A stretch of DNA of 64,000 nt from Uliginosibacterium gangwonense (GCA_005239635.1 SBBQ01000078.1:1-64000), one strand, 5' to 3'. Counted from the first letter of the stretch, positions 41,172-50,540 are shown. Notes: generated from the letters alone by a model not told the origin. Translations and numbers: made by a program.

Positions 41172-41431
41172 CTGGAACAAGCAGCAAGCGCGTCGGCATC
41201 GGTGTACGGCCACCAGCGAACCCACACGCCGAGGCGTGGGTTCGCCAGGGCGAAGCCAATGACCTCCAGAAGGGCGACCTCTACACCGCACGCCTGACCC
41301 TCGACATCACACCCGCGATGCGCGCGCGCATCAAGGTGTCGGCCTTCACGCAGAGCGTGACAGTGGCCGAACTGCTGCGCGCGCTGCTGGAACGCGAGTT
41401 CCCGGAGGCATCCACGGAGAGAACACCGTGA
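41168..41431 (+). CDS. Small ParA-partner-like protein
   Basis: An 87-residue protein starting at an ATGA overlap with parA. The C-terminal half (YTARLTLDITPAMRARIKVS, AFTQSVTVAELLRALLE) looks like a ribbon-helix-helix DNA-binding unit. By position it could be the centromere-binding partner of ParA, similar to ParG-type proteins. I am sure of the gene, less so of the role. Confidence 0.75.
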   Translation: MTGTSSKRVGIGVRPPANPHAEAWVRQGEANDLQKGDLYTARLTLDITPAMRARIKVSAFTQSVTVAELLRALLEREFPEASTERTP

Positions 41432-41961
41432 ACGCTCACGCCTTGCCAGCCACGGCTGCACCACCAGCTTCACTCGCTGAACTTGTCGGCCGAGCCGGCA
41501 CCACACCACTGACCCGCGTTTCGCTGGCCTACATCGAGCAGCGCATCGACATCTATCTGCGCTTCGGCGAACCGACGCGCACCATCCGGCTTGACCACTG
41601 GCGTCGCGTCGCGATGTTCCAGCCCGGCGCATTGTTCTGCCGCATTCGCTGGCACGCCAACGACTACGGCACCGTGCGCTGGCAGCTCATGGTGATGCAG
41701 GCTTGCACGCCGCTGGACGCGGCGCAGCGCATCCCCGGCGTGCTGCCCGGTGCGCGCTTGCTGCTGCACGCCGAGGGGGAACCCGCCGTGCGCGCCGTGT
41801 TGGTGCAACTCGACGCCATCGAGGCGCAAGGCATCGCGCCCGCCGACGTGTCGCCCGCGTACTGGCACACGCTCGGCAATCGGCTCGCCTCACACTTACC
41901 GTTGCCAGCCTACACAACCGAACGGCACGCCGCCTGGCTGGCCGGGAGAGCGCTGTCATGA
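41428..41961 (+). CDS. DUF2840 family protein
   Basis: A 177-residue protein of the DUF2840 family, part of the replication–transfer block of Tn4371-type ICEs. It shows LTRVSLAYIEQRIDIYLRFG, RLDHWRRVAMFQPGALFCRI and RWQLMVMQACTPLDAAQ. It starts with GTG overlapping the previous stop and overlaps traF by four bases, so the block is one tightly coupled transcript. Function unknown. Confidence 0.9.
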   Translation: MNAHALPATAAPPASLAELVGRAGTTPLTRVSLAYIEQRIDIYLRFGEPTRTIRLDHWRRVAMFQPGALFCRIRWHANDYGTVRWQLMVMQACTPLDAAQRIPGVLPGARLLLHAEGEPAVRAVLVQLDAIEAQGIAPADVSPAYWHTLGNRLASHLPLPAYTTERHAAWLAGRALS

Positions 41962-42557
41962 CGACGCTTTCCACATCCGGCACCACGCCGCATTCTCGCT
42001 CGCTTGGGCGCGTTCGCATCATCGTGGCGACACTGGCCGCCATCGGCCTCGCTGCGCTGGCCTGGGTGTCTTTCCTTCCTGACCACATGCGGCCGCTGCC
42101 GCGCCTGACCTACAACCCATCCGACAGCGTAGCGGTCGGCTGGTATCGCGTCGATCCGCTGGACCACCTGGCCGGTTCACTGCCAAGTCCGTTACCCGTG
42201 AATAGCATCGTGCTGGTCCCGCTGCCGACCGAGGCTGCCGCGCTGGCTGCGCAGCGCGGCTACTTGCCGACGCGCATTCCATTGCTCAAGCGCGTGGGCG
42301 CGATTGCTCCGCAGGAAGTGTGCATCACTGGTGGCATCGTCCGCATCGACGGCGTGCCTTCGGCCGCCGTGCTGCGCGCCGACCGTCTGGGCCGTCTGCT
42401 GCCATCGTGGCAGCGGTGCCGCCGTCTCGAACCCGGCGAGCTGTTCCTGTTGAGCGTGACCAACCCGGCGTCGTTCGACAGCCGTTATTTCGGGCCGGTT
42501 GCTGCATCCACGGTGATCGGTGTCGCGCGTCCGATCTGGTTGGAGACACGTCCATGA
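41958..42557 (+). CDS. traF: TraF, S26-type conjugal signal peptidase
   Basis: A 199-residue membrane-anchored peptidase of the S26 family, which matures and cyclises the TrbC pilin in RP4-like systems. One membrane helix lies at about residues 20-42. The catalytic Ser is in TYNPSDSVAVGWYRV and the catalytic Lys in IPLLKRVGA; a C-terminal NPASFDSRYFGPV box completes the site. Its target is probably the TrbC protein encoded at 58746. Confidence 0.92.
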   Translation: MTTLSTSGTTPHSRSLGRVRIIVATLAAIGLAALAWVSFLPDHMRPLPRLTYNPSDSVAVGWYRVDPLDHLAGSLPSPLPVNSIVLVPLPTEAAALAAQRGYLPTRIPLLKRVGAIAPQEVCITGGIVRIDGVPSAAVLRADRLGRLLPSWQRCRRLEPGELFLLSVTNPASFDSRYFGPVAASTVIGVARPIWLETRP

Positions 42558-43021
42558 TGGCCGGCGATTCGCTGCACATTGCCGTGCACCTCATCGTGCC
42601 ATACGGCATGTTGTTTCACTGGTCGTCGAAGTGTTGCTGCGCGTGCAATGCGGGTGCCGATCCTGCGTATCGTGCACCGCACTTCGCGCAGACTCCGGCG
42701 CCGTCCTCCTACGTGCAGGCGTCTTGCCTCGAACACGCCCGGTCGGTGGCCGTGGCGGCGTTCCCCGGCGGGCTGGCTGCGGGCAGCGCTGCACCGCCGG
42801 GCCGCCGACGCCCAGAGCGAAAGCGAGGGGCAAAGGCGGAAGGCAAGATAAAAGGTCGCGGCACCCGGCCGCTTGAAAACCCTGTCTGCACATGGGGGTG
42901 GCGCGGCACGCGCCAAGAGACAGCGGCGTGCCGCGAAAGTGCGCAATGCCACATCGGCATTGGCGAAAGCGCGTGCTTCGCCCGCCGGACTATGATGGTC
43001 TTGGATGGAGCTGCCCGATGA
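42554..43021 (+). CDS. Overlapping ORF between traF and the relaxase
   Basis: A 155-residue frame joined by ATGA overlaps to traF at one end and the relaxase at the other, a strong sign of a coupled gene. The protein is odd: Cys-rich early (KCCCACNAGA), then Ala/Pro-rich and basic (RRRPERKRGAKAEGKIK), and I recognise no domain. It may be a short coupling or regulatory ORF, or the region may act as DNA (for example oriT). Confidence 0.45.
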   Translation: MMAGDSLHIAVHLIVPYGMLFHWSSKCCCACNAGADPAYRAPHFAQTPAPSSYVQASCLEHARSVAVAAFPGGLAAGSAAPPGRRRPERKRGAKAEGKIKGRGTRPLENPVCTWGWRGTRQETAACRESAQCHIGIGESACFARRTMMVLDGAAR

Positions 43022-44976
43022 GCAGCCGCGACGATGACCGCTTTCGCGTCCGCCCTGGTGCGCCGAAGCAGCGCGGCGATGCATTCATCAACAAGGTGCT
43101 GCGGCAGACGAACAAGGCCGGCGTGAAGCTCGGCAAGACAGCCGGCAAGGTGGGGCAGCGGCCCGGTTTCCGGCTGGGGCGCGGCCACGTCGCGGCCCGC
43201 TTCGCCGGGGCCTCGCTCACGCCCAACGCCCGGCGTGTGACGATCAAGGCGCGGCTGGTCAATCTGGCCAAGGCCGGGCCACGCTCAACCGCTGCGCACC
43301 TGCGCTACATTGAGCGCGAAGGCGTCGATCGCCAGGGCGGGCCGGGCCACGCCTACGGCCCGACGACCGACGCGGCCGACACCGCTGCCTTCGAGGAACG
43401 CGGCCGCGAGGATCGGCACCAGTTCCGGTTCATCGTCTCGCCCGAGGATGCCGAACAGCTCGACGACCTGCGTACCTACACCCGGCACCTGATGGCGCGC
43501 ATGGAGGCCGATCTGGGCACCCGCCTGGAGTGGGTCGCTGTCGATCACTGGAACACCGACAACCCGCACTCGCACGTCGTCCTGCGCGGCAAGGACGACA
43601 CCGGCAAAGACCTCATTATTTCGCGCGACTACATTGCCGAGGGGATGCGCCACCGGGCATCAGGGTTGGCGACCGAATGGCTGGGGCTACGCACCGAGCT
43701 GGAGATCCAGCGCGCCATGCAGCGCGAAGTCGATCAGGAGCGATGGACGGGGTTGGATCGCAGCTTGCAGCGCGAGGCCGACGACGGTCTGGTGCTGCCG
43801 GAAACGCTGGCCGAGCCCCGGTTGCAACGCCAGCGGCAAATGCTGATCGGCCGCCTGCAGCGCTTACAGCACATGGGACTGGCGACCGAGCAGCAGCCCG
43901 GCGTCTGGGCCATTCATGCCGAGGCCGAGCCGACCCTTCGGGCGATGGGCGAGCGCGGCGACATCGTCCGCACGATGCAGCGCGCCATGAGCGGCAAGAC
44001 CCGTGAGTTGGCCGTGTTCGAGCCGGGCAATGACGGTCGTACCCTCATTGGCCGCGTGGCAGCCAAGGGATTGGCCGACGAGCTGTACGACAAAGGCTAT
44101 CTAATCGTCGATGGCACGGACGGCAAGGCGCACTACGTCTCGCTACCGCCGCGCTCGGAACTGGAACAGTACCCGACCGGCGCCGTGGTGGAAGTGAAAG
44201 GCGCGACCGACGTGCGCGCCGCCGACAGCAACATCGCCGCGCTGGCTGTCGACGGCGTGTACCGCACTGACCATCACCTTGCCGTTGCCCAATGTCGGGC
44301 CACGCCCGACCGTGACCCGCGCGAGGTGGTGGCCTCGCATGTGCGCCGACTCGAAGCCCTGCGCCGCGCGGGCATCGTGGAGCGCGAAGCCGAAGGTGTT
44401 TGGCGCGTGCCCGGTAACTTGGCCGATCGGGGTCGGCAGTACGACGCGCGGCGCCTGGGTGGAGGTGTGGCCGTGGAGCTGAAATCGCACCTGCCCATCG
44501 AGCGGCAAGCCCGCATCATCGGCGCTACATGGCTCGACCAGCAGTTGATCGGCGGCGGCAAGGGGCTGGGCGATTTGGGCTTTGGTGGCGAGGTCAAGGA
44601 CGCGCTACGTCAGCGCACCGACTTCCTAGTCGAGCAAGGACTGGCCGAGCGGCGCGGACAGCGGGTGATCCTGGCGCGCAATCTGTTGGGTACGCTGCGC
44701 GGACGTGAGTTGGCTCAGACCGCAAAAGACATTGCCGCCGAAACCGGCCTGGAGCATCGGCCGGTGGCCAATGGGCAGCGCGTGGCCGGCATCTACCGGC
44801 GCAGCGTCATGCTTGCCAGCGGACGCTACGCCATACTCAACGACGGCAAGGGATTCAGCCTGGTGCCGTGGAAGCCGGTGATCGAACATCGGTTGGGGCA
44901 GCAACTCGCAGCAACGGTTCGCGGTGGTGGTGTGTCCTGGGAGTTTGGGCGGCAACGGGGACCATCGCTGATCTGA
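43018..44976 (+). CDS. Conjugative relaxase (VirD2-like, DUF3363)
   Basis: A 652-residue relaxase that nicks oriT and pilots the strand. The N-terminal domain (about residues 60-240) has HLRYIERE and the metal-binding motif DHWNTDNPHSHVVLRG, as in the MOBP/VirD2-like group. The C-terminal 400 residues match DUF3363, typical of Tn4371-type ICE relaxases. The first 45 residues are basic and disordered. It overlaps the upstream ORF and is convergent with the AraC gene. Confidence 0.92.
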   Translation: MSSRDDDRFRVRPGAPKQRGDAFINKVLRQTNKAGVKLGKTAGKVGQRPGFRLGRGHVAARFAGASLTPNARRVTIKARLVNLAKAGPRSTAAHLRYIEREGVDRQGGPGHAYGPTTDAADTAAFEERGREDRHQFRFIVSPEDAEQLDDLRTYTRHLMARMEADLGTRLEWVAVDHWNTDNPHSHVVLRGKDDTGKDLIISRDYIAEGMRHRASGLATEWLGLRTELEIQRAMQREVDQERWTGLDRSLQREADDGLVLPETLAEPRLQRQRQMLIGRLQRLQHMGLATEQQPGVWAIHAEAEPTLRAMGERGDIVRTMQRAMSGKTRELAVFEPGNDGRTLIGRVAAKGLADELYDKGYLIVDGTDGKAHYVSLPPRSELEQYPTGAVVEVKGATDVRAADSNIAALAVDGVYRTDHHLAVAQCRATPDRDPREVVASHVRRLEALRRAGIVEREAEGVWRVPGNLADRGRQYDARRLGGGVAVELKSHLPIERQARIIGATWLDQQLIGGGKGLGDLGFGGEVKDALRQRTDFLVEQGLAERRGQRVILARNLLGTLRGRELAQTAKDIAAETGLEHRPVANGQRVAGIYRRSVMLASGRYAILNDGKGFSLVPWKPVIEHRLGQQLAATVRGGGVSWEFGRQRGPSLI

Positions 44977-44989
44977 ACTGACCCCAGTA

Positions 44990-45853
44990 TTAAGAATTTG
45001 TCTTCGCCAGCCAATCACGGGGGGACATTCCTACCTTGGCGGTGAACGCGCGTGATAACGCCGAAGGATTTGCATACCCAACCTCTTCCGCCAGCATCTT
45101 GATTGGTCGACCTTCACGTAGCCGGCTTTGGGCCAGCGCAATACGCCAGCCAGTCAGGTAGTCGGCCGGGGTCTGCCCCACCGTTTTCCGAAAGGTATTG
45201 GCGAACGCCGTGCGCGACATGCCGGCACGTTCAGCCATGCGCTCCAACGTCCAGTCCTCGCCCGGGCTGTCGTGCATGGCCACAAGAGCGCGCGCCAAGC
45301 GCGGGTCAGACAGTCCGATGATGAGGCCGGGACGAACGCCCGCTTCCTGCGGATGATCTAGCAGCCAACGCAATAGCTGGAGCACGACCACCTCAAACAA
45401 CCGATCGGCCAGCAGTCGCTGACCGCAGCGCACGCGATCGGTTTCGGAAAACAGCAACTCAAGCGCTAAGTCCAGCCCCGGCACGCGTACCAGCGGAAGG
45501 ACGATCAAAGGGGGGAGCGCTCGTGCCAGGGGGTTTTCCGAGCCACCGTCGAAATGGAGTTGCGCGCAGGTGAAATCGGAGCCTTCCACCGGCGGGTTAT
45601 GGAAACGATGGGTGAACGGGCGCGGATACATCAGCAGCGTTGGTTCTTCAAAGTGCATTGATTTGGGAACATCGCGCGCGCCCGGATGGCTCACATCCAG
45701 TCGGCCACGGCGCAACACGTGCAAGTAACCGTGTCCTTCGCAGGCATCGAAGTGATTGAGCCCGCACAGCACACCGGAGTGATGCAACTGGGCCTGCACT
45801 CGAAAGCGTTCGAGGATGCCAGAGAGGCGGTCGATAGGAGGAGATATCTGCAT
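44990..45853 (-). CDS. AraC family transcription regulator
   Basis: A 287-residue regulator with an N-terminal cupin ligand domain of the cupin_6 type (HHSGVLCGLNHFDACEGHGY, HVLRRGRLDV) and a C-terminal double helix-turn-helix (EDWTLERMAERAGMSRTAF; GRPIKMLAEEVGYANPSALS). Related regulators control genes for oxidative or electrophile stress. It is divergent from the redox cluster with 99 bases between, so it probably activates it. Confidence 0.92.
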   Translation of the reverse strand: MQISPPIDRLSGILERFRVQAQLHHSGVLCGLNHFDACEGHGYLHVLRRGRLDVSHPGARDVPKSMHFEEPTLLMYPRPFTHRFHNPPVEGSDFTCAQLHFDGGSENPLARALPPLIVLPLVRVPGLDLALELLFSETDRVRCGQRLLADRLFEVVVLQLLRWLLDHPQEAGVRPGLIIGLSDPRLARALVAMHDSPGEDWTLERMAERAGMSRTAFANTFRKTVGQTPADYLTGWRIALAQSRLREGRPIKMLAEEVGYANPSALSRAFTAKVGMSPRDWLAKTNS

Positions 45854-45952
45854 ATGAACGAATAGGTATGCAATGTGAACAAATTACACCCAATCATACA
45901 CAAAGCGCAGACATACTGCCCACACCTAACCGCGCCACAGAAAGGGCAAATC

Positions 45953-46705
45953 ATGCAATCGCTGAAGTCTTCCTTCCTCCTCATCTCGCTATTAGCTGGC
46001 CTGAACGGCGTCGTGTCCGCACACGACGCTGGCCACCATGGCGGCATTGCCTCCAAGGCCAACAAGGCCGTCAAGGCTCCCTTCGACATCGTGCATACCC
46101 GAATCAGTACGGAGGGCAACACGGTGGTATTTCATATGGCCGTCTCGGGTAAGGTTGGTGCGTCCCGCCCCACGAAGTCCGGCAAGCTGGCCGGCAGTTC
46201 GGTGTTCTCCTATGTCTGGCCCACCAACCTTGATCCATCCGTTGTTGGCTTCGAGCCGAAGGCCGGCATTTTGGCTTTCGCGGTGACTTCCCATCCTGAC
46301 TTCGACGACACGCCGCTGTTCGATGAGAACGGTGATGGCAAGCTGGACAACGACGGCGACCTTTGGCACTCGCATTGGGTGGTTTTGCAGCCCGACGCCG
46401 CCTGCGGCACGGATGCGTTGAAAGTGGTGGACATTCCAGAGGGCACCAAACCCCGCCTGCCCAAAACCTGGCCGGGCCTGCCCATCCTGATCGACAGTCC
46501 TGGATGGAGTCCGACATTCAAGAACAAGACTGTTGAGGTGCGTGTCCCCTTTGACGACATCGGCACCGTCGAGGCGGGCAGCTTCGACGGTGTGACGGCA
46601 GCCTTGCGTGTCAATGCGAGCGTGCATAACCCGCTGCTGTGCGTCACCAATGCCTTCAAGGTGGCATCGGGCGACCTATCGTTGCCCGGCAAGGTTAACA
46701 AGTAA
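45953..46705 (+). CDS. Secreted protein with Ca-binding-like loop
   Basis: A 250-residue protein with a signal peptide (cleavage after VVSA, about residue 23) followed by a His-rich mature start (HDAGHHGG). An EF-hand or dockerin-like loop DENGDGKLDNDGDLW lies near residue 127. The rest is beta-rich. I do not know the family. It is the first gene of the AraC-linked redox cluster, which suggests a periplasmic role, perhaps in metal or redox handling. Confidence 0.7.
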   Translation: MQSLKSSFLLISLLAGLNGVVSAHDAGHHGGIASKANKAVKAPFDIVHTRISTEGNTVVFHMAVSGKVGASRPTKSGKLAGSSVFSYVWPTNLDPSVVGFEPKAGILAFAVTSHPDFDDTPLFDENGDGKLDNDGDLWHSHWVVLQPDAACGTDALKVVDIPEGTKPRLPKTWPGLPILIDSPGWSPTFKNKTVEVRVPFDDIGTVEAGSFDGVTAALRVNASVHNPLLCVTNAFKVASGDLSLPGKVNK

Positions 46706-46763
46706 GACCTGCTCGCCGTTTCAGTTTTCCTCTACTTCAATCCGAACCCTCTTGGAGATCGAC

Positions 46764-47297
46764 ATGCCTCGCGTCAACATCGAACCTCAACTCGCCCCAG
46801 CCGCCAGCCAGCCCCTGCTGGCCCAGATTCACCAAGCCTTTGGCGCCACGCCCAACATGTTCAAGGCTGTGGCCAACTCGCCCGCCGCCTTGCAGAGCAT
46901 GTGGGCGGCCTTCGGGGCATTGGGCAAGGGCACGCTCGGCGCCAAACTGGGCGAGCAGATTGCCGTGGCCATCGCCAACCGCAACCGCTGCGAATACTGC
47001 CTGGCCGCCCACACCGTGCTCGGCCAGAACGCGGGGGCGTCATCCGCCGAAATGTCCGCCGCCCAGGTCGGCCAAGCCAGCGACGCCAAGACGGCTGCGG
47101 CCCTGGCCTTCGCTTTGAAGGTGGTCGAGCAGCGCGCGCAGATCGCCGACGCCGATGTCACCAGCCTGCGGCAGGCCGGCTTCGGCGACGAGCAGATCGT
47201 TGAAATCATGGCTCACGTCGCCCTGAACCTGTTCACCAACTACATCAACGTGGCCTTGGACGTGCCGGTCGATTTTCCGAAGGTCGCCTTGAAGTGA
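46764..47297 (+). CDS. Carboxymuconolactone decarboxylase/AhpD-like protein
   Basis: A 177-residue all-helical protein of the CMD/AhpD superfamily. The redox motif NRNRCEYCLAAHTVLG carries the CxxC and distal His of peroxidase-type members, so it is likelier to be a thiol peroxidase partner than a decarboxylase. It lies in the AraC-linked cluster with glutaredoxin-like and peroxiredoxin-like genes. Confidence 0.9.
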   Translation: MPRVNIEPQLAPAASQPLLAQIHQAFGATPNMFKAVANSPAALQSMWAAFGALGKGTLGAKLGEQIAVAIANRNRCEYCLAAHTVLGQNAGASSAEMSAAQVGQASDAKTAAALAFALKVVEQRAQIADADVTSLRQAGFGDEQIVEIMAHVALNLFTNYINVALDVPVDFPKVALK

Positions 47298-47380
47298 TCT
47301 TGAGCCTGCCTGACGCCGCACGGGTCAGGCAGGCTTTCCATCCGAAAGGTAAACCGCTGAAGCCAACTTGGGAGGTTCTC

Positions 47381-47614
47381 ATGGCACAAATCATTCTCTT
47401 TCACGACGGGTGCAACATCTGTCAGGGCATCAGCGCAACGGTGACGGCCGCGTTCGACTCACCAGTACATGTGTTCGAGTCGGTGAACTTGGCGATTCAG
47501 AAGGATCGCGGCGCCCAGGCCCAGGCATTGGGTATCACCAGGCTACCTTCGCTGGTGGTCGATGGCCGTGTCATGCGATTGGACGACCACTCGCCAATTG
47601 ACCATTACGTCTGA
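47381..47614 (+). CDS. Glutaredoxin-like thiol protein
   Basis: A 77-residue protein with a thioredoxin-type core: ILFHDGCNICQGISATV carries CxxC, and ITRLPSLVVDGRV has the cis-Pro. The size fits a glutaredoxin. TTGGGAGG precedes the ATG. It probably passes electrons to the AhpD- or peroxiredoxin-like neighbours. Confidence 0.82.
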   Translation: MAQIILFHDGCNICQGISATVTAAFDSPVHVFESVNLAIQKDRGAQAQALGITRLPSLVVDGRVMRLDDHSPIDHYV

Positions 47615-47619
47615 ACCTC

Positions 47620-48144
47620 ATGCTTCACGAAATCGAAGCCAGCGAATGGTTGAACACCCCCGAATCCATGAGGCTATCGGCCTTGCGGGGTCGGGTGGTG
47701 GTGGTCACTGCCTTCCAGATGTTGTGCCGTGGTTGTGCCACGGTCAGCCTGCCGCAGGCTAGCAACCTGCACCAAGCCTTTTCGCGTAAGGATCTGGTGG
47801 TTATCGGGCTTCACAGCGTGTTCGAGCACCACCATGTGATGACGCCCGATGCCTTGCGTGCCTTTGTGCATGAGTACCGGCTGATATTCCCGATTGCCAT
47901 TGATCGCCCGAGCAAACATTCGTCTGTGCCCGCCACCATGCAGGCATGGGCGTTGAACGGAACCCCAACCTTGATGTTGTTTGATCGTCGCGGCGAACTT
48001 GTGCTACAGCATTTTGGTCATCTTGACGATTTGCGCCTGGGGGCAATGTTGGGAGAGTTGATCTCACGCAAACCAGGTGAATCCACGGGCACCATGCGCA
48101 TTGATCCGGTGGCAGGCAATGCGCCTGTTTGCAACGCCGACTGA
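47620..48144 (+). CDS. Peroxiredoxin/TlpA-like redoxin
   Basis: A 174-residue thioredoxin-fold protein. VVVVTAFQMLCRGCATVSLP carries a CxxC near residue 35, and LNGTPTLMLFDRRGELVL has the cis-Pro loop. The pattern fits AhpC/TSA or TlpA-like proteins. It starts five bases after the glutaredoxin-like gene. No signal peptide is seen, so it is probably cytoplasmic. Confidence 0.85.
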   Translation: MLHEIEASEWLNTPESMRLSALRGRVVVVTAFQMLCRGCATVSLPQASNLHQAFSRKDLVVIGLHSVFEHHHVMTPDALRAFVHEYRLIFPIAIDRPSKHSSVPATMQAWALNGTPTLMLFDRRGELVLQHFGHLDDLRLGAMLGELISRKPGESTGTMRIDPVAGNAPVCNAD

Positions 48145-48169
48145 TATTTCCATCCGAAGGAACCGCTCC

Positions 48170-48439
48170 GTGAAGATCGCCGTTTTTGATACCTATGTGC
48201 TGCGACCTGATGGTCGCAAGATGCACTTTGACATCCTTGTACGCGACCAGAGCCCTGACAAAGAGCTTGGCACGGTACTGGCCCACGGTTGCCGCTACCT
48301 GTCGGCCAAGGGGGTTCCAGCCGAATCCCTGAGCGCACAGGAATGTCGCTTCTGCCACACCGAATTTCCCTCTACACCTGTCCAGCAGGAAATCAATCGG
48401 GTCGGCTTTGCCATCATCGAGTTGCAGAACTGCGATTGA
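48170..48439 (+). CDS. DUF2024 family protein
   Basis: An 89-residue protein of the DUF2024 family (FDTYVLRPDGRKMHFDILV; ECRFCHTEFPSTPVQQEI). Two cysteines in CRFC could bind metal or react. Function unknown; it closes the AraC-linked redox cluster. It starts with GTG preceded by GAAGGAACC. Confidence 0.85.
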   Translation: MKIAVFDTYVLRPDGRKMHFDILVRDQSPDKELGTVLAHGCRYLSAKGVPAESLSAQECRFCHTEFPSTPVQQEINRVGFAIIELQNCD

Positions 48440-48482
48440 TCCATCAGTGTTGCGCCGCATCCAGTCTCCGCGCCCCCAGGGC

Positions 48483-49208
48483 TCACCGCCGCGTTACGGC
48501 GTATACCGACATCAGCTTGTCGAGAAATACGAATAGTTGCTGATTCATGTAGCCATAGTCGTTCTTTCGGAGTGCATTGGGCTGTTGAACGAAACGGTGG
48601 CCAGTGAGCGTTGCAAGCTCCTTTTCCGATGCGGCAATCAGAAGTTCAACAACCTCATGGGTCAGTTCCATGTGGCACTGAAATCCATAGGCCAGTTCAC
48701 CGTATTCGATGATCTGGCGCGGACAGCCCTCGCTGTACGCGATGACCTTCGCACCATTGGTCAGACCCGGCATGTCGCTGTGCCAATGCCCCACATCCAG
48801 GGTGCCGCCGAAGTGGGCGAACTTCTCGCTTGACCTGCCTTCGGCTGTCAGCGTGATGGGGAACTTGCCGATTTCCTTTTCCGGGCTGTGCTCATGGCGC
48901 GCGCCCAGCGCCGTGCCCAGTAACTGCGCGCCCAGGCAGACACCGACGACGGCCTTGCCTGCGCTCACGCATTGGACGATCAACGCGCACTCGGCGACGG
49001 CGTCGAAGTGCGGACATTCCTCCTTGGTGGTGGCTGGCGATTGCGGGCCACCCATGACGACCAGCAGGTCAATGTTCTCGGTCGATTGCGGCAGCGGCTC
49101 ATGGGCATAGACACGCGAGTACGTGGCCTCATGGCCTTGCTCGCGCACCCATGTTTCATAAGCGCCCGGAGCCTCGAACAATTCGTGTACGACGAAATGG
49201 ACTTTCAT
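48483..49208 (-). CDS. Class I glutamine amidotransferase-like protein
   Basis: A 241-residue GATase domain protein. The nucleophile elbow VGVCLGAQLLG lies near residue 93 and the catalytic His/Glu in FQCHMELTHE near residue 178. LLVVMGGPQSP is the usual early motif. It has no synthetase domain, so it may be a stand-alone hydrolase (GuaA-like or gamma-glutamyl type). It reads leftward, 24 bases after the MocR gene, and may share its transcript. Confidence 0.9.
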   Translation of the reverse strand: MKVHFVVHELFEAPGAYETWVREQGHEATYSRVYAHEPLPQSTENIDLLVVMGGPQSPATTKEECPHFDAVAECALIVQCVSAGKAVVGVCLGAQLLGTALGARHEHSPEKEIGKFPITLTAEGRSSEKFAHFGGTLDVGHWHSDMPGLTNGAKVIAYSEGCPRQIIEYGELAYGFQCHMELTHEVVELLIAASEKELATLTGHRFVQQPNALRKNDYGYMNQQLFVFLDKLMSVYAVTRR

Positions 49209-49232
49209 AGCTTTCTCTTTATGTTGTAATGG

Positions 49233-50537
49233 TTACCTTTGACCGAGCACATAGCCGAGTACGCTGGCAAACGCTTGAGCGCTTGCCTCGTTGATGGTTG
49301 AAACCGTAATGCGCAGCCCGTGCGCCTGTGCCTGCACGGCAAAGGCTTCGCCTCCGCGCACCAGCCAGCCATGCCGTGCCAACGCCAGCACGATTGGCTG
49401 GCTGCTTTCCGGCAACGGCAGCCATAGGCTCAGACCATCCGCAGGTGAAGTAACGGCGATGCCTTGCGCAGCGAGGGCAGTTGCAAGAAGTTCCCGGCGC
49501 TGCGCGTAGCCCTCGCGGGCCTGGGCAATCTGCTTGGCAACCTCCGACGAAGACAGGCAAGCGCCGACTGCATCCTGCAGCAGATGGCTGACCCAGTTCG
49601 TACCCGGTGCCAGACGCAGGCGCAGCCGCTGGGCGGTCTGTTCATCGCTGGCGACGAAGGCCAAGCGAAGGTCGGGGCCGAGCATCTTGGACACCGAACG
49701 GATCAGCGCCCAGCGCCTGGCCTCGGGTCGGATGACATCGTGGTATTCGGAGACGGCCAGCAGCGAGAAATGGTCATCGACGATGAGCAGCACGTGTGGG
49801 TAGCGCGCCAGAACCGCGCGCAGCTTGCGCGCACGTATCGCGCTCAAGCTGCATCCGGTCGGATTGTGCGCGCGTGGCGTCACGATGACGGCCTGCGCGC
49901 CTTGCGCCAATGCATGCTCCAGCGCCTCAGCTTGCATCCCCTGGGTATCGACTGCCACCCCTACAGCATGCAGTCCGGCGGTACGCAACGTATTGACGCT
50001 ACCGATAAAGCACGGGTCTTCCACGGCCACCTTGTCGCCGGCCACTAGATAGGCCGCCAGTAGTCGCTCAATCGCATCTACTGCGCCGTGCGTCAGATTG
50101 ACCTTGAATTGCTCCGGGCAGTCGCCGGTTAGCCATCGCCGTGCCAAGGCATCCAGCTCCGGGTCCACCGTGGGCTCGCCGTACAAGCGTGGGCGGTACG
50201 GTTTGCGTGCCAAAGCTGCGCCGACGTCGGGCAGCCAAGAGGGATTTGGATTACCCCCCCCTAGATCGGCCAGCGGCGAGCCGGGCAGCGAGCCTTCCTG
50301 TTCGCCGGGGCCGGACTGCTTGCGGATGACTGTGCCCAATCGCCCTCGCGTGATCGCTATCCCGGCCGTCACCAAGCGCTTGTAGGCCATCGACACCGTA
50401 TTGCGATTGACGTCCAGCGTGGCTGCCAGATCGCGCACTGTGGGCAGTTCTTGGCCCGGCGCCAATGCGCCCGTTTGCGTCAGCGTGCGAACACTGTCGA
50501 AGATTTCCGCCGCAGTTTTCCCGACAACTCCCATCAT
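49233..50537 (-). CDS. MocR-type regulator (GntR HTH plus aminotransferase fold)
   Basis: A 434-residue fusion. Residues 1-75 are a GntR-type winged helix (ELPTVRDLAATLDVNRNTVS) and the rest is a fold-type I PLP-dependent domain with VTPRAHNPTGCSLS, LLIVDDHFSLL and a lysine near SVSKMLGPDLRLAF that would bind PLP. Members such as PdxR sense vitamin B6. Here the divergent genes encode YggS-like and pyridoxal-kinase-like proteins, which supports a PLP-sensing role. A tandem operator is present at 50541-50576. Confidence 0.92.
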   Translation of the reverse strand: MMGVVGKTAAEIFDSVRTLTQTGALAPGQELPTVRDLAATLDVNRNTVSMAYKRLVTAGIAITRGRLGTVIRKQSGPGEQEGSLPGSPLADLGGGNPNPSWLPDVGAALARKPYRPRLYGEPTVDPELDALARRWLTGDCPEQFKVNLTHGAVDAIERLLAAYLVAGDKVAVEDPCFIGSVNTLRTAGLHAVGVAVDTQGMQAEALEHALAQGAQAVIVTPRAHNPTGCSLSAIRARKLRAVLARYPHVLLIVDDHFSLLAVSEYHDVIRPEARRWALIRSVSKMLGPDLRLAFVASDEQTAQRLRLRLAPGTNWVSHLLQDAVGACLSSSEVAKQIAQAREGYAQRRELLATALAAQGIAVTSPADGLSLWLPLPESSQPIVLALARHGWLVRGGEAFAVQAQAHGLRITVSTINEASAQAFASVLGYVLGQR

Positions 50538-50540
50538 GAC

